Assembly (NCBI RefSeq): GCF_000151315.2
Contig: NW_011887302.1
Span: forward strand, 1,226,913 to 1,290,912
Source of the DNA: Capsaspora owczarzaki ATCC 30864
Lineage: Eukaryota > Opisthokonta > Filasterea
Direction: 5' to 3'
Length of the DNA: 64,000 bases
Position numbers and translations under genes: made by a program. Shown here one piece after another: positions 35,409 through 46,357 of this stretch (positions are counted from its first letter, which is position 1; every line of letters starts with the position of its first letter). The notes under the pieces are model-generated. The model was not told where the DNA came from. It worked only from the letters and a program-made list of their open reading frames with translations, and ran no database searches.

Positions 35409-36226
35409 TTTCTAATGCAATTTCAAACAAACGAGCACAAAGTCAGTGTTTTTGGTCTGTTTCCTTCGTCCGCTTCGCCCAGCTTTTGATTCGCGTTGTT
35501 TGAGTGCAAGTTGAATTGTTTTATATCCTTCCAGCCACCGACCCGGCTGTGCTTGTGCTTGGTTGGCTGGTGATTGAAGCACCCCAAGCAAAAGGCGATC
35601 TTTTTGCCCTTCTGTGTTCGACTCGGCGAAACCTACTCCCCCCCCCGGCTCCTCTCCTCTGACATATCATGAACGTTTTAAACCCTTCGACATGCCACGG
35701 TCACTCCCTCGCAGGCAGTCTCTGTCAGCCCAGAACGAGCCAAAGGCTCTGCCTTAGTTACTACAATCGGTCTCTGCGGCTGCGACAACAGCCACTCCCG
35801 TCTGTCTCCCTCCCTCCTCCCCCTCCTTCCCTCTTCCGTTGCGCGCGCCCCCCCCCCTCCTCCGTTCCGATGCGTCAACGTGTGAAGCATCACTCGGTGC
35901 CACTGCGACGCGCTTCATCGCGAATCAACTTCATCCAAAATTCAAATGAGGTGGCTTTTTTTTTTTTTTTTTTTTTGAGATTCTGAGTTTTTTTTTTTTG
36001 ATTTTTCTTTTTCAAAGTGAAATCATTTTTTTCCTACAGAAAAAGTAAAACTGAATCTTCATCCGTAAACAGACAATTGACTTGAATAACAAATAAATAA
36101 CAAAAGCTGAGAAGGAGTCCAGTCTTACTTTGTTCCATTGCTTGCTGTTCCTTATTGTTTTGTCTCTCGTTGTTTGTTAGTTTGTTCGGTTTTTTCTATT
36201 GTTGCATTTGATCCACTGTTCATGCA
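35409..36226. other. Divergent spacer between the receptor kinase and the chorein-family gene
   Basis: These 818 bases probably hold both promoters. A TATA element lies on the receptor-kinase side. The middle is C-rich on the plus strand (blocks of 9-10 C at 35639 and 35851) and T runs of 21 and 10 lie at 35958-35999. No exon or RNA gene is evident. Confidence 0.5.
35519..35525 (-). promoter_or_regulatory. TATA box for the receptor tyrosine kinase gene
   Basis: Minus strand reads GGATATAAAACAATT, a good TATAAAA match, about 111 bases upstream of the ATG at 35408. That leaves room for a start site about 30 bases downstream and an 80-base 5' UTR. Confidence 0.55.
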
Positions 36227-37563
36227 ATGGCGAGCATTATCAAGAACAAGCTGGTCAAGCACCTGGCCATGTTCTGCAAGAATCTGCAGCCCGACCACAT
36301 TCAGGTCTCGCTGCTCAAGGTACGGACGGCAAAAGTCACAACAGGCCAAAAAGAAAAGGGGGTTTGAGGTGTTGCGACGGATGGAGTTATTGATGATCGA
36401 GTTGGAGTTGAATGGGTTGAGTTGAATGGGTTGAGTGAGTGAGTGAGTGAGTGAGAGTGAGTGAGTGGAGTCAGTGCAATTGAGATACAGCTTGCCATTT
36501 GGAAGAGCGTGATTGCGTTTGCTCACTCTTTGCTGCAACCTGCACCCTGCACTCTGTGTCTGATTCTGCTTCCTCTTGTCTTCTGGGGATCACCGCAGGG
36601 CGAGGGCAACGTGAGCAACGTCGAGCTCAACGGCGAGTACCTCGAGTCGGTGCTGCGGCTGCCGTCCTTCCTCAAGCTCAAGCGCGCGACTGCCAACCAC
36701 TGCACGCTCAAGGCTGCGTGGACAAGGCTCAAGACAGATCCAATCAAGATCGGCATCGACCGCATCCACGTCGTCCTGGAGGCCGCATCGCACAACCAGC
36801 TTCACAAGGCACAGAAGGCCGCTGCTGCTGCTGCTGCTGCCGCCGCCGCTGCTGGAACTGGAACTGCTTCGGGCAAACAATCAGGACACACAACGAGCCA
36901 GTCGAGTCAGGGCGGACAGACGGATCTCGGCAAGTACGGGTTCATCCACAAGATTGTGGACGGAATGACGCTGCACATTGAGCAGGTCCACGTCGTCTTT
37001 GAGTCACCGCACCATGATAGCGTGATTGATCTGAGAAGCGTCTACCTGGTCTCCACGAACGGAGAGTGGAAGGCTGCGGAACTGCCCAAAACGCGCGAAA
37101 TGGACGCAACCTCCGTGCTCACCTTCAAGCAGCTCATCATCCAAACGCTCTCCGTTTCGGTCTGTGAGCGGCCAGACAGTGCTCCACCACGTCAACACGC
37201 GTCAGCTTCCTCGCCGACGGCGACGGGATCTGTGCACTCACCCCAGCCATCCTCATCGACATCGTCGACTTCGTCGCCACAGCCCCTCCACTTTTTCTCA
37301 ATGAACCTGGAGCCTGTGACTGCATTTATCACGATGAAAAAGCTGCTCAGCGACACGTCCTTTGTGTACGGAAAGCTGCAGCTTCTGCTGGGTGACATTG
37401 CGCTCGAGTTGAACAAGAATCAGCTGCGAATCGGATACGAGTTTTTCCACTCGATGGTCATCCTCATGGAGCAAGAGCGACAGTTTGCTCCCAAGGATTT
37501 CGAAAAGAGCAAGGCTTCTCGAGTGCAGTCCAATCCGACGACACTGGATGCCAAGCAAGCCTT

Positions 37564-37607
<44 letters not shown>

Positions 37608-40600
37608 AACCACAAGCTAAAAGCTCCTCCGCCATGCGCGCACTATTCAGTGTAAGTTTTCATCTCTTGTTTTCTATTGTCTATTGCTGCTGCTGGTGCT
37701 CGAGCGTATTGTGGTTGTCAACTCACTGCGCTTGGTCTCGACCAGTCCGACAAGGACGCCGACGACTCGGCCGAGTTTGAAGTGTTGGGCGAATCTGCCA
37801 TTGCTGCGGCGAACGACATCGGGGAGTCGTCCGTCCACACCACCATCACGACGCTCATGCTGCGCCTGGCGTACAAGCACAACTCTGCGCCTTTGGCCAT
37901 GGTGCAGTTTGAAGACATCCGAGTCCACCACTACCCCGCTCGTCCGTATCGCTTCGATCGCTCGCCGTGGATTGAAGAGATGCATGGCAAGCAATTTGTC
38001 ATGCTTCATGGCCTCACCGAATCGTTCACACAAGTGCGCTGCACCAATTTTGCCGTAGTCCCGTCGAGCGGCACCGCTCAGTCGCACGCGCGCTACATTC
38101 GCATTCTTTCGTCTCTTGTTGGCTTGCTGAACTTGCCACCTGGCACACCCGTGTTGCACGCGGACATGGTTGCGTACTACATTGTTGCCGCCGACAAGAA
38201 GAAGGAGCCTCAACTCTACCAGCAGCAGCTGCAGCAACAGGTAGGCGGGCCGCGCCAGAGCCAAGCCGTGCATTACACTGGTTGCGTTTCAAAGTGACTC
38301 ACCAGTTGGTTCTTGTTTTTTTTTGTTTTCCCTTTGAACTTGTCGTTTAGCATCTCGTTCAACGAGGACAGCTCTCCATGCCGCCTTCGAACGTGTTTTT
38401 CAACCTCAATCCAATCCAGCTGGTGTTTGACCGGCTCCAGTGGCTGAATGTCTTTGATTTTATGGAGTCCATCACAAACATGACTGCGCACCTCGAGCCA
38501 CTGCCGGTAAAGGCGATGTCGGGATTTTGCATTGCTTGTGCATTGTTTTGGGACTCTTTCTCACTTATTTCCCCCCCCCCGGCCTCCTTCCCGCTCAATC
38601 CTGCACCAACCATTCCTCTTCTTGCTCCCAGAAACGCGCCGACGATGACGAATCTCGTGTCGTCGTTCGCGTCGAGCTTTTGCTGCCCAAAATCATCCTG
38701 CCGCCCTACGCTGGACACCACGGCCCGCCCGAGATTGCCTCCCAGGTCTTGTCGCTGTCGGCCTCCAAGATTTGCGTCACGAATGCGCACGACATTACGG
38801 TGGCTGCCGCTGCAGCGGCCCTCGCAGTCGCCAAGTTCCAGGAAGACGCGGCGCTTGCGGCTGAAGATGCACAGTCCATCTCGTCGGGTGACTTTGGCCA
38901 GCAAGGGATGCGATCGCGTTCCGGCAGCAGTCACTCTCTCGCCAGCCAGGCATCCCAGCAGCAACCGCAGCACACGGCGGGAGCGGCTCAATCGACTTTG
39001 ACGGTGGGCGGGAATCCTGCGTCGCGCTCGCGTCGGAACAGCTTTACTGGCAGCATCCACGACCCGCTCAACGATAGCACGAGCAGTACGGGCAGCGCTG
39101 GGCCGACGGGCGGGTTTGCGTCGTTCGGAGCGACGCCTCGATTGGGCAGCGACCGCTCCTCGCCTGCTCTCGCTGGCAACGCGTACTCGTCACCGATGCA
39201 AATGATCAAGTCCGCGGTACCTGACTGGCTGTGGGACTTTTTCAAGGCGCGTGTCTTTTCCGACAATGCCGAGTTTCCCAATCTTGCCGTGGCCCAGCCG
39301 CCGGGAACGGACGCGAGCAACATGCCGCTCTCGATGCAGCCCGACCCCTTGCCCCTGTTTCCCGATTACGATAGCCCCAATCAAGTGACCCCGGTGACCA
39401 AGGAGAGCTGGACCATCTCTGTCGACCAGATGTGGATTGACATGAGCCCAACCCCCGATGCCAAGCCCAGCAGCCTGCTGGAGCCCGTGAATGTGGTCAT
39501 TTCCGTGCACGATCCCATGCCAGCCTCCATTTTCAAGCTGCTACGCTCGGGGAACACGGCTGTCTCGCAGCAACAGGAACCTGACGCTCTCCCCCCAGCG
39601 TTGACGTCGCCCGTTGCGAGCCAAGTCTTTATTCGACTGATGGGCGAGGCACGATTGCACCTGTCGCGCCTGCGGTATCAATACTTGATGCACGTTGGCG
39701 CAGAACGGCTGGATTTGGCCATGCAAGCCCCTGTGACATCCGAACCTGTGAGCCGCGACTCGAGCCTCGAATCGCCTCTCCCGGCAACAGCTCCTCCCGT
39801 CGTCATTACCACTGAACCTGCTAAGCCAAGCATGTGTAAGCTCTCGTGCATTATTGTCCCTCAAATTTCCGTCCTTCTCGAGGACGATGGAAGTAAAACG
39901 GTCGACCAAGAGCAGCCGAGCAGTGCCAGCGCGACCCGCCTTGACCCATCGATTTCATGTTCGTTCATTCAGTGTCTCGAGTTTGCTTTTGTTGATGTGT
40001 GGTTTGTTTCCTTTTTTGCCATCACGCCTCAACTAACTGTGAACTCTTCTGGCTTTTGGTTTTCTTGAATCTTTTCTTCGTTTTGTTTTCTTCCATTTTG
40101 CAGCAGACTTTGATGACGAGACTCCGGCAAAGCCTTGGCCTCTCATCACGACGTTGCACGCTCAAGAGCTGCATCTCATCTACCAAGACTCGGGCCTCCA
40201 CAACCCACAGGTCATCAAGGGAACCGTCAAGTCCTTGTCGTTGGGCGATGTAGTCGACCAGTCGAACGTGGCCAACGCAGCAGAGGTGCTGGCGGCTTCC
40301 AACAAGCTTGCCTTGTCTATTGATCATCGCTCGACCGCTTCTTCCACAGGCTCGAATAGCCCGCATTTTGCCAACATCCAGCTGCAGCAGCAGCAGCAGT
40401 CATTCACCGGATCGTTGAGTGGGCTGAATGACTCGAGCTTTGCGCTCGACAATGTCACCGCATCGGCGTCAGTGGCAGTGCTGCCAAACGTTGCATTCCG
40501 GCTCATGCGGCCGCAGCCTCTGGTGCCTGGCACGGTACGCCAGGAGGGCGAGCTCGACGAGCAGTTTTTGCACCTTCAAGTGTCCCAAATTGACGTGCTG

Positions 40601-41638
40601 GCCCATGTCATGCTCTTCATCAAGCTGCAAGCACTGTTTGAGGACTATGCTCGCTCGCGCCCTTCGCCCATGCGCGTGGAGTTGACGGACTGCCGTTTGG
40701 AGCTGACCATGCCCGCCGCAGTCGAGCATCGTGCCGAAGCGACACCCGATTTGACCGAAAATCTCGACAACACGATTCTTCCACGCACGACAGGCCAGAC
40801 CAGGACGCCCGAATCGGCTGCTACGCAGCAGCAGCGGGTGAATGTTCGCTCTGTGGTTTTGGAAATGACGTCCAGCGGTGCGCTACTGGTCAACGACTTT
40901 GCCGCCACGACGACAGCTGGAGAGCTCGTGTTTGCAAACACAAACCTTTTGGGGGGTCTTGCAACAACAGCATCGGCGCTTGCTCAGCAACGCGTCCGCT
41001 CGAGCTCTGGACACAGTCTGTTGGCCACGGAGCTCATGCTTGGCGGGCTGCAGGGCGATGGCGACAGCTCCTGTGCCTCGCCAGGCCCAGCATCCCCGTC
41101 GGTGCCTGCTGCCGTGCTGGCCCAGCTCCGCCGCGAGCTTGCTCGGCTGTCTCTGGAAAAGCGCCACTCGGATCGTGAAAAGTCGGTGGCCCTGGCGGAA
41201 CGCGATGCGCTGTCGCGCGAGCTCGATGATGCGCACCACCAGCTGATGCTTCTTGGCCGCACGCGCGACACGCTGCAAGCCGACGTGAAGCAGCTGAGCG
41301 CGCTGGTCCAGCAGCAACGCCACCAAAATCAGCTCCTCCAGCAGACCGGGCCAAACGCGCAACTGCAGGCGCAGGCTGCAAGCAAGGGTGGTTCCAACAT
41401 TGACATTAACACTTGGCGTCGCATGCACCAAGTGAGCGAAGCCGAGCGGAAGCGCCTCGAGCTGGAGCTCGAGCGACAAATGCAGCTGTTTAGTCGGAAA
41501 ATGCTGGATGTCGAGGAAGAGCGGCAAATGAGCTTGCAAGCCAAGCGCGAGCTGCAGAGCGGCATTCAGAGCATTCTCAAGGACAAGGACGACGAGATTG
41601 AGACACTGAAGCGTCGTCTGGCTGCCGCGGGCCTGTGA
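36227..41638 (+). CDS. BLTP3: Bridge-like lipid transfer protein, BLTP3/SHIP164 (UHRF1BP1L) type
   Basis: Six exons (36227-36319, 36599-37651, 37746-38240, 38351-38506, 38632-39835, 40104-41638) give 1511 residues, near human UHRF1BP1L (1464). The N-terminal chorein segment (ASIIKNKLVKHLAMFCKNL, then GEGNVSNVELN) is the family hallmark; these proteins form lipid-conducting grooves at organelle contacts and on endosomes. The central part has repeated beta-rich RBG-like stretches separated by low-complexity inserts: a polyAla run near residue 112, a polyGln run of 15-16 residues near 350 and Ser-rich loops. The last 170 residues are a coiled coil (LRRELARLSLEKRHSDREK and onward). The exon 5 donor ATGT|GTAAGC with acceptor TTTTGCAG was selected because it closes the frame; a longer exon 5 reads into a stop. 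Confidence 0.88.
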
Positions 41639-41811
41639 AGCGAGTTTTTTTTGGTGCGGGATGTGTGTTGACGAGTGTTCTGAATGTAGATTTATAGACT
41701 CCAAGCGAGCCGCAGTTGAATTGCACCCTCTCAGTTTGTCTGATCTGCTTATGCTCCTTCTGTTAGCCTGCATGTCACGTCGCTCGCTCTCAGTCCTTAA
41801 AAAAAAAAGCC

Positions 41812-43506
41812 ATGGATTTTCAGAATCGAGCAAAGGCGAGCTTTGGCGGCGGTGGCATGGCGTCGGCCGCCGAGTCCAACCTGGCCAGGAAGAGGCGTCT
41901 GCGAGAGCTGGCGTCCGAAGTGATTGACGTGACAAAGGTGAGGGCAAAGCAGCAAGAGGAGAGTGGAAGAGGAGAGGAGGAGAGTGGAAGAGAAGAGGGG
42001 GTTTGACTAAAATGAATGGAGTTGGGTACCGTTTGGTACTGCGTGGATGCTCGTTTAGTGAGAGCGTCGTAAGCGGCTGTTTTCCGTTTTATCGCTTTGT
42101 TTCGCATTTTTTTGGTTTTCTTTTGGCTCACGCTCCTCCCCCCTTTCCGCCGCCCTTCCGCGCGCGTTTGTTTCGTTCTTGTCTGGTTGCTCTAATGTGA
42201 ACAGGATCCCTATCTGCTGCGGTCGCATCTCGGCACGTACGAGTGCAAGCTGTGCTTGACGCTCCACTCCAACGAAGGTGAGTCGATCCCAACCACCACC
42301 ACCACCACCGCGCACCATGAGGCCCCCGTAGAGCAGTGGTCTGTATGGATCGAGATTGTGGGGTGGGTTGAGCTGCCGGTGTGGCTGTGCCGGACGTGGG
42401 GTTTGAACGATTGAGCCAAGCGACACGACTGGACGACGACGATGACCATCGTCCCAAGAGAGAGAGAGCGATGCAAGCCAATGATGATGCAGAGGAAGCC
42501 TGAATCTGCAGCCAAAGAAAAGCCCAGGCCTCGAGACGGAAGCCGCGGGAAAAAAAAAAGAGGCGTTTTTCTATGGACTTTTGCATTGAAAAACGCACCC
42601 ACTTTGTCGTGCTGTGTGCTCACCGCTGGCCGTTGGCTGGGTCTTGGTTTCTGGTAGGATCGTACCTCGCGCACAGCCAGGGCAAGAAACACCAAGAACA
42701 GCTGGCTAAGCGTGCCGCACGCGATGCTCGAGACAATCCAACGCAGGTCTGTTCAGTGCAATCATATCGTGCGCCACCAACCGTTGTCGCGGTGCAGTGA
42801 TGACTCACAGTGCATGGTTACGGTGTGTCTTTTGTTTGCAACCACGTACCATGACTTTTCTGCAGGCTGCTCCGGCCAAACCGCGCTCAGAGCTGAAAAA
42901 GTTCCTCAAAATTGGCCGACCTGGTTACAATGTCACCAAGCAACGCGACCCGCAGACTGGCCAACACAGTTTGTTCTTCCAGGTACGACAATTGAAGTAT
43001 TCGTAGTTGGTGTGATTTCTGTGTCGTGACACAGCAACAGCGTGTTTGAGCCAAACTTGCTCTCACATCGACTCTTTTCCCCTCGACCCTCCGGGCATCA
43101 TCTCTTCCAGGTCGATCTGCCTGAAATCGCGGAAGGCGTCATCCCGTACCATCGTTTCATGTCTGCATTCGAGCAGCGCGTCGAGAATCCTGATCGCGCC
43201 TGGCAGTATTTGCTGGTTGCCGCCGAGCCGTACGAAACAATCGCCTTCCGCCTGCCATCGCGCGAGGTGGACAAGGCCGACGGCAAGACGTTTACGCACT
43301 GGAATCCGGACACCAAGCAGTTCTCATTGCAGTTCCATTTCAAGCTCACTGGCGAGCAGCAGCTGGCATTGCGCCAACATCAGCGAAACCAGTCTTATGC
43401 AACGGGGGCTGTTCGACTTGATGGAAATGGCGATGGTCAGCGATATACAGACGATGCAACTCCCATGGACGTCAACTCAGGGCAAGCACCTTTTGCTCAG
43501 CGGTGA
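41812..43506 (+). CDS. SF3A2: Splicing factor 3A subunit 2 (SF3A66/Prp11)
   Basis: Five exons (41812-41937, 42205-42277, 42658-42746, 42866-42982, 43111-43506) give 266 residues. This U2 snRNP protein helps form the prespliceosome. The start MDFQNRAKASFGGGGMAS and following basic stretch, a C2H2 matrin-type zinc finger (CKLCLTLHSNEGSYLAHSQGKKH spacing, about residues 54-78), IGRPGYNVTKQRDP, and the conserved block IAEGVIPYHRFMSAFEQ, AAEPYETIAFRLPSREVDKA and THWNPDTKQFSLQFHFK are diagnostic. It lacks the long proline-rich C-terminal repeats of the mammalian protein. The start codon lies 173 bases after the BLTP3 stop, so the two genes are tightly spaced. Confidence 0.96.
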
Positions 43507-43650
43507 TTTTGTGTTTTGCGTAGTTGCGTGTTTGTTTATTTTCGTTTGCTATGAGTTCTAGCTGATGTCGTCAATGAAATGGACATGGCAATTGTGTTTT
43601 GAAACAAGCGGGAGGTCAATGTTTTGTTGTATTAGAGTTGAGATCTAGAT

Positions 43651-46044
43651 CTAGCAGTCACCGTTGTATTCGAGTGCAAGACCCACTCCCTCTTCCGCAT
43701 TGATGGTTGCGTGCGACCAAAAGCGTGGAACAAAGAGCACTTCTCCAGAATGCTGAGGCAGACAAGCAGAGAAGGAGATTGGAGTGAGAAACAAGCAACG
43801 CAACAAAACCGAGCAGAGACTGTCGTACCTGCCAACATTGGATGGGCTGATCGTATCGCCCAGACACGTCCAGCGTGTCGGGCCGAATCTTATGCTCCGA
43901 GATCCAAGTGGAGGGATGTTGCTTTGAATAGATGGCATTGGCGGGTGCGTACAGAAACCATCTGCCATTGCGTGATCAAAACCAATCAGTCAGTCAACCA
44001 CTGCTCCGAGGATGCGCCTGTCAGAAATTGGACCGTACCGTTTCTTGCCAAAGATTTGTGCATTGAACGCATCGCAGTGGTAGTGGAATGGTGCACCCGA
44101 ATCTCGAGGTCCCTGCGCGCCAACCAACCACGCGTGAAAATCAACACATGCCACACGGACCACAACGCACCGAATCGAATCAAAAAGAAGCACTCACCAC
44201 AATGAATTGCCGAACATCGGGACTGCGGCCGGAAGCATGTAATCGCTCGAATTGAAATGTTGCGGCAAAAACTGATATGCACACATGCACACGCCAATCA
44301 ACACAAAGATGAGAACTGGAGCCACGGTAATACAAAATCACGAAACACAGGACTGCAAACTCACCTCGGTATCAAAGGCATAGTATGGCGTTGACGTCGT
44401 TTCCGCGTCGCTGTCCATGTACTGGTAAAACTCGCCAATGGTCGCTAAACCAGACCGCGCTCCAAAGAGATTGGCGTATGGAATGTCGCCCACCAAAAGA
44501 TCGACCTTGCCGTGCTTGTCAAAGAGCGCGCGCTTGGCAAAGTCCGTCCAAATGCGCGGCCACGACTCGGTGAGACCAGAAATGAACACGGGCTGCCGCA
44601 GAGAGGCAAAGTCGCGGTGAAACGACTCGGCGGTAAGCGTGCTCACGTGGACCTTCTTGAGAGGACAGTTGCGGAGCGAAGGATCGAGCGCTGACACTGA
44701 CGCCTCAGGTCGCCGCCATCCGCTCTCGTTTTCGCGGTCTGCTCGGACTCGCGGCTTTGCCGCCCACTTTTGTCTCTGCATCACCGTTTCGGGCAGATTG
44801 AGGAAGAGTTGGTATCCTGTGTGAGGGTGGCCAAGCAACAAATCAAAAGAGCCGGAGCAACAACAACAACAACAACAACAAAAAAAAAAAACAGAGGTGA
44901 GCAAAGGAGGTGGAATTGGAGTGATGTTCGTCGAGACTCGCAATTCAACCACACCTTCAATCGGACATTGCGTAAATGGAGCCCCTGTTGACGTCCAGGG
45001 AGAGGTCAGAGCATGCGCAGCCCAAGGGCAAGTCTTGGACGCAGAGTAGTGTTGGATGAGTGCAAGCCCGTCCCAGAGCTGCAGCTTTCGAGCGACCGCA
45101 GCGGCTGAGCGATTGTACGCGTCGACAGGCTCGAAAGCGAGCGCACCACGCTCAAGCAATACAGAAAGAGAGACGATATCGCGGTTGATGAGTGCAATTT
45201 GGGCGAGTGATTGGCGATACTGATCTTGCGTCAAGAGGGTGACATCGGCACCTGCCTGGAGCAGCAAGAGTACAGCCTGATGCATGCGCATGTTTACCGC
45301 CAGTTGAAGCGGAGAGAGTCCCGTTCGTGGATCAAACGCATCGAGAGCCGCTCGGTGCTTTTGTACAAATTCGCTCGACAGAAGATCGCGCAGCATGTGC
45401 CATGTGTGAGCGCCCCGATTCGCCAGCGAGCACGCCGGATTAAGCTTTGGCGGGTTCTTGGCGCTCTTGCGCAGCGCTGCTTGAGCTTGTGATGGCGATG
45501 GCGATGACGGTACGTGCGGGGAGCAGCATCCGCCGAGATCGGTTGCCAAAACCAGCGTGTGGCAATCCTGCTCGCGGCGGAAGAGCTCTTTGACGCGCGT
45601 GGAGTGCGCCTTGTATGCAGATCGCAGTGCAGTCATGACGAGTCGTGCGACCGACGGTGCCTCCTCATGAGATGACCCAGATTGAGATTCGGCCGCAGCG
45701 AGCCGCTCGAGCAGGACGTGCGCATTGAGGCGCGTCCGGTCGTACAGATCGCGTGCGTCCTGATCAGCAAGTGGATCGACGACATACACTGCTTGGCGCA
45801 GCTCGCTCGAGAGGCGGTCGACAAGCTCGTCGGTGGTCATCGTCATCGAGTTGAGCTTCAGTCGGGCGGCTGCGAGCGCGTCTGCATCGAGCCAAGGCGG
45901 CGACAGCGGACTCGAGACCCACGACGGCGACGACGACGACGACAACGGCGATGCATCGGATGGGTTGTGCTGGTCGGAGTGTGCTGTAGCAGCGGCTGCG
46001 ATGAGCAAGCACACACACGTCCAAAGCAGGCCGAGCTTCATCAT
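43651..46044 (-). CDS. JMJD8: Secreted or ER-luminal JMJD8-like JmjC protein with ankyrin repeats
   Basis: Six exons (46044-44955, 44816-44365, 44271-44198, 44112-44039, 43961-43829, 43752-43651) encode about 641 residues. A signal peptide (MMKLGLLWTCVCLLIAAAA) is followed by a linker and two or three ankyrin-like repeats (TGLSPLQLAVNMRMHQAVLL, about 225-290). The C-terminal JmjC-type domain shows QPVFISGLTESWP, PFHYHCDAFNAQ, GKKRWFLYAP, GEVLFVPRFWSHATIN. Human JMJD8, an ER-luminal protein, likewise has H-x-H where active demethylases have H-x-D, so catalysis is doubtful. Joining exon 3 (donor GTGAGT) to exon 4 (only acceptor CGCGCAG) leaves the frame one base short exactly at the expected LW-GPRD sequence. 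This is a sequence error, a true frameshift or an unusual splice. The 138-bp intron 44954-44817 is stop-free and a multiple of three. Confidence 0.8.
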
Positions 46045-46357
46045 GAGTTGGGGAAACACAACTGCAGACCCGCCTCCAGATGTGTCTCTGATTTGATATA
46101 GGATGGACTGGACTGGGGCAAGTGAACAATTGTGATGAGTTGGTCCGACGGTTGCGTTTTGGTGTTTGTGTTAGTATCTCAACTCTGCTCATGAAACAAA
46201 TGGAAAGAAGACATTGGGGTTGCAGAGGATGAATAATCTGTAAAACTACACACATGGGGAAATAACCAAACACACAGCGCGTTCAAAGGCACAAGCAAAC
46301 ATGCAAAACCTTGACGTTTTTGACTGATAATTTTTGATCTTGGTTGCTTGCTGGGGT
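46045..46357 (-). other. Spacer between fimbrin and the JMJD8-like gene
   Basis: These 313 bases hold the JMJD8-like promoter and fimbrin 3' end. Minus-strand TATATCAAA near 46094-46102 is a possible weak TATA element about 50 bases before the JMJD8-like ATG. Nothing else is seen. Confidence 0.35.

Noticed and set aside
39836-40068. Longer version of BLTP3 exon 5
   Set aside because: The open frame continues to a stop without a donor that joins exon 6 in frame; the GTAAGC donor at 39836 does.
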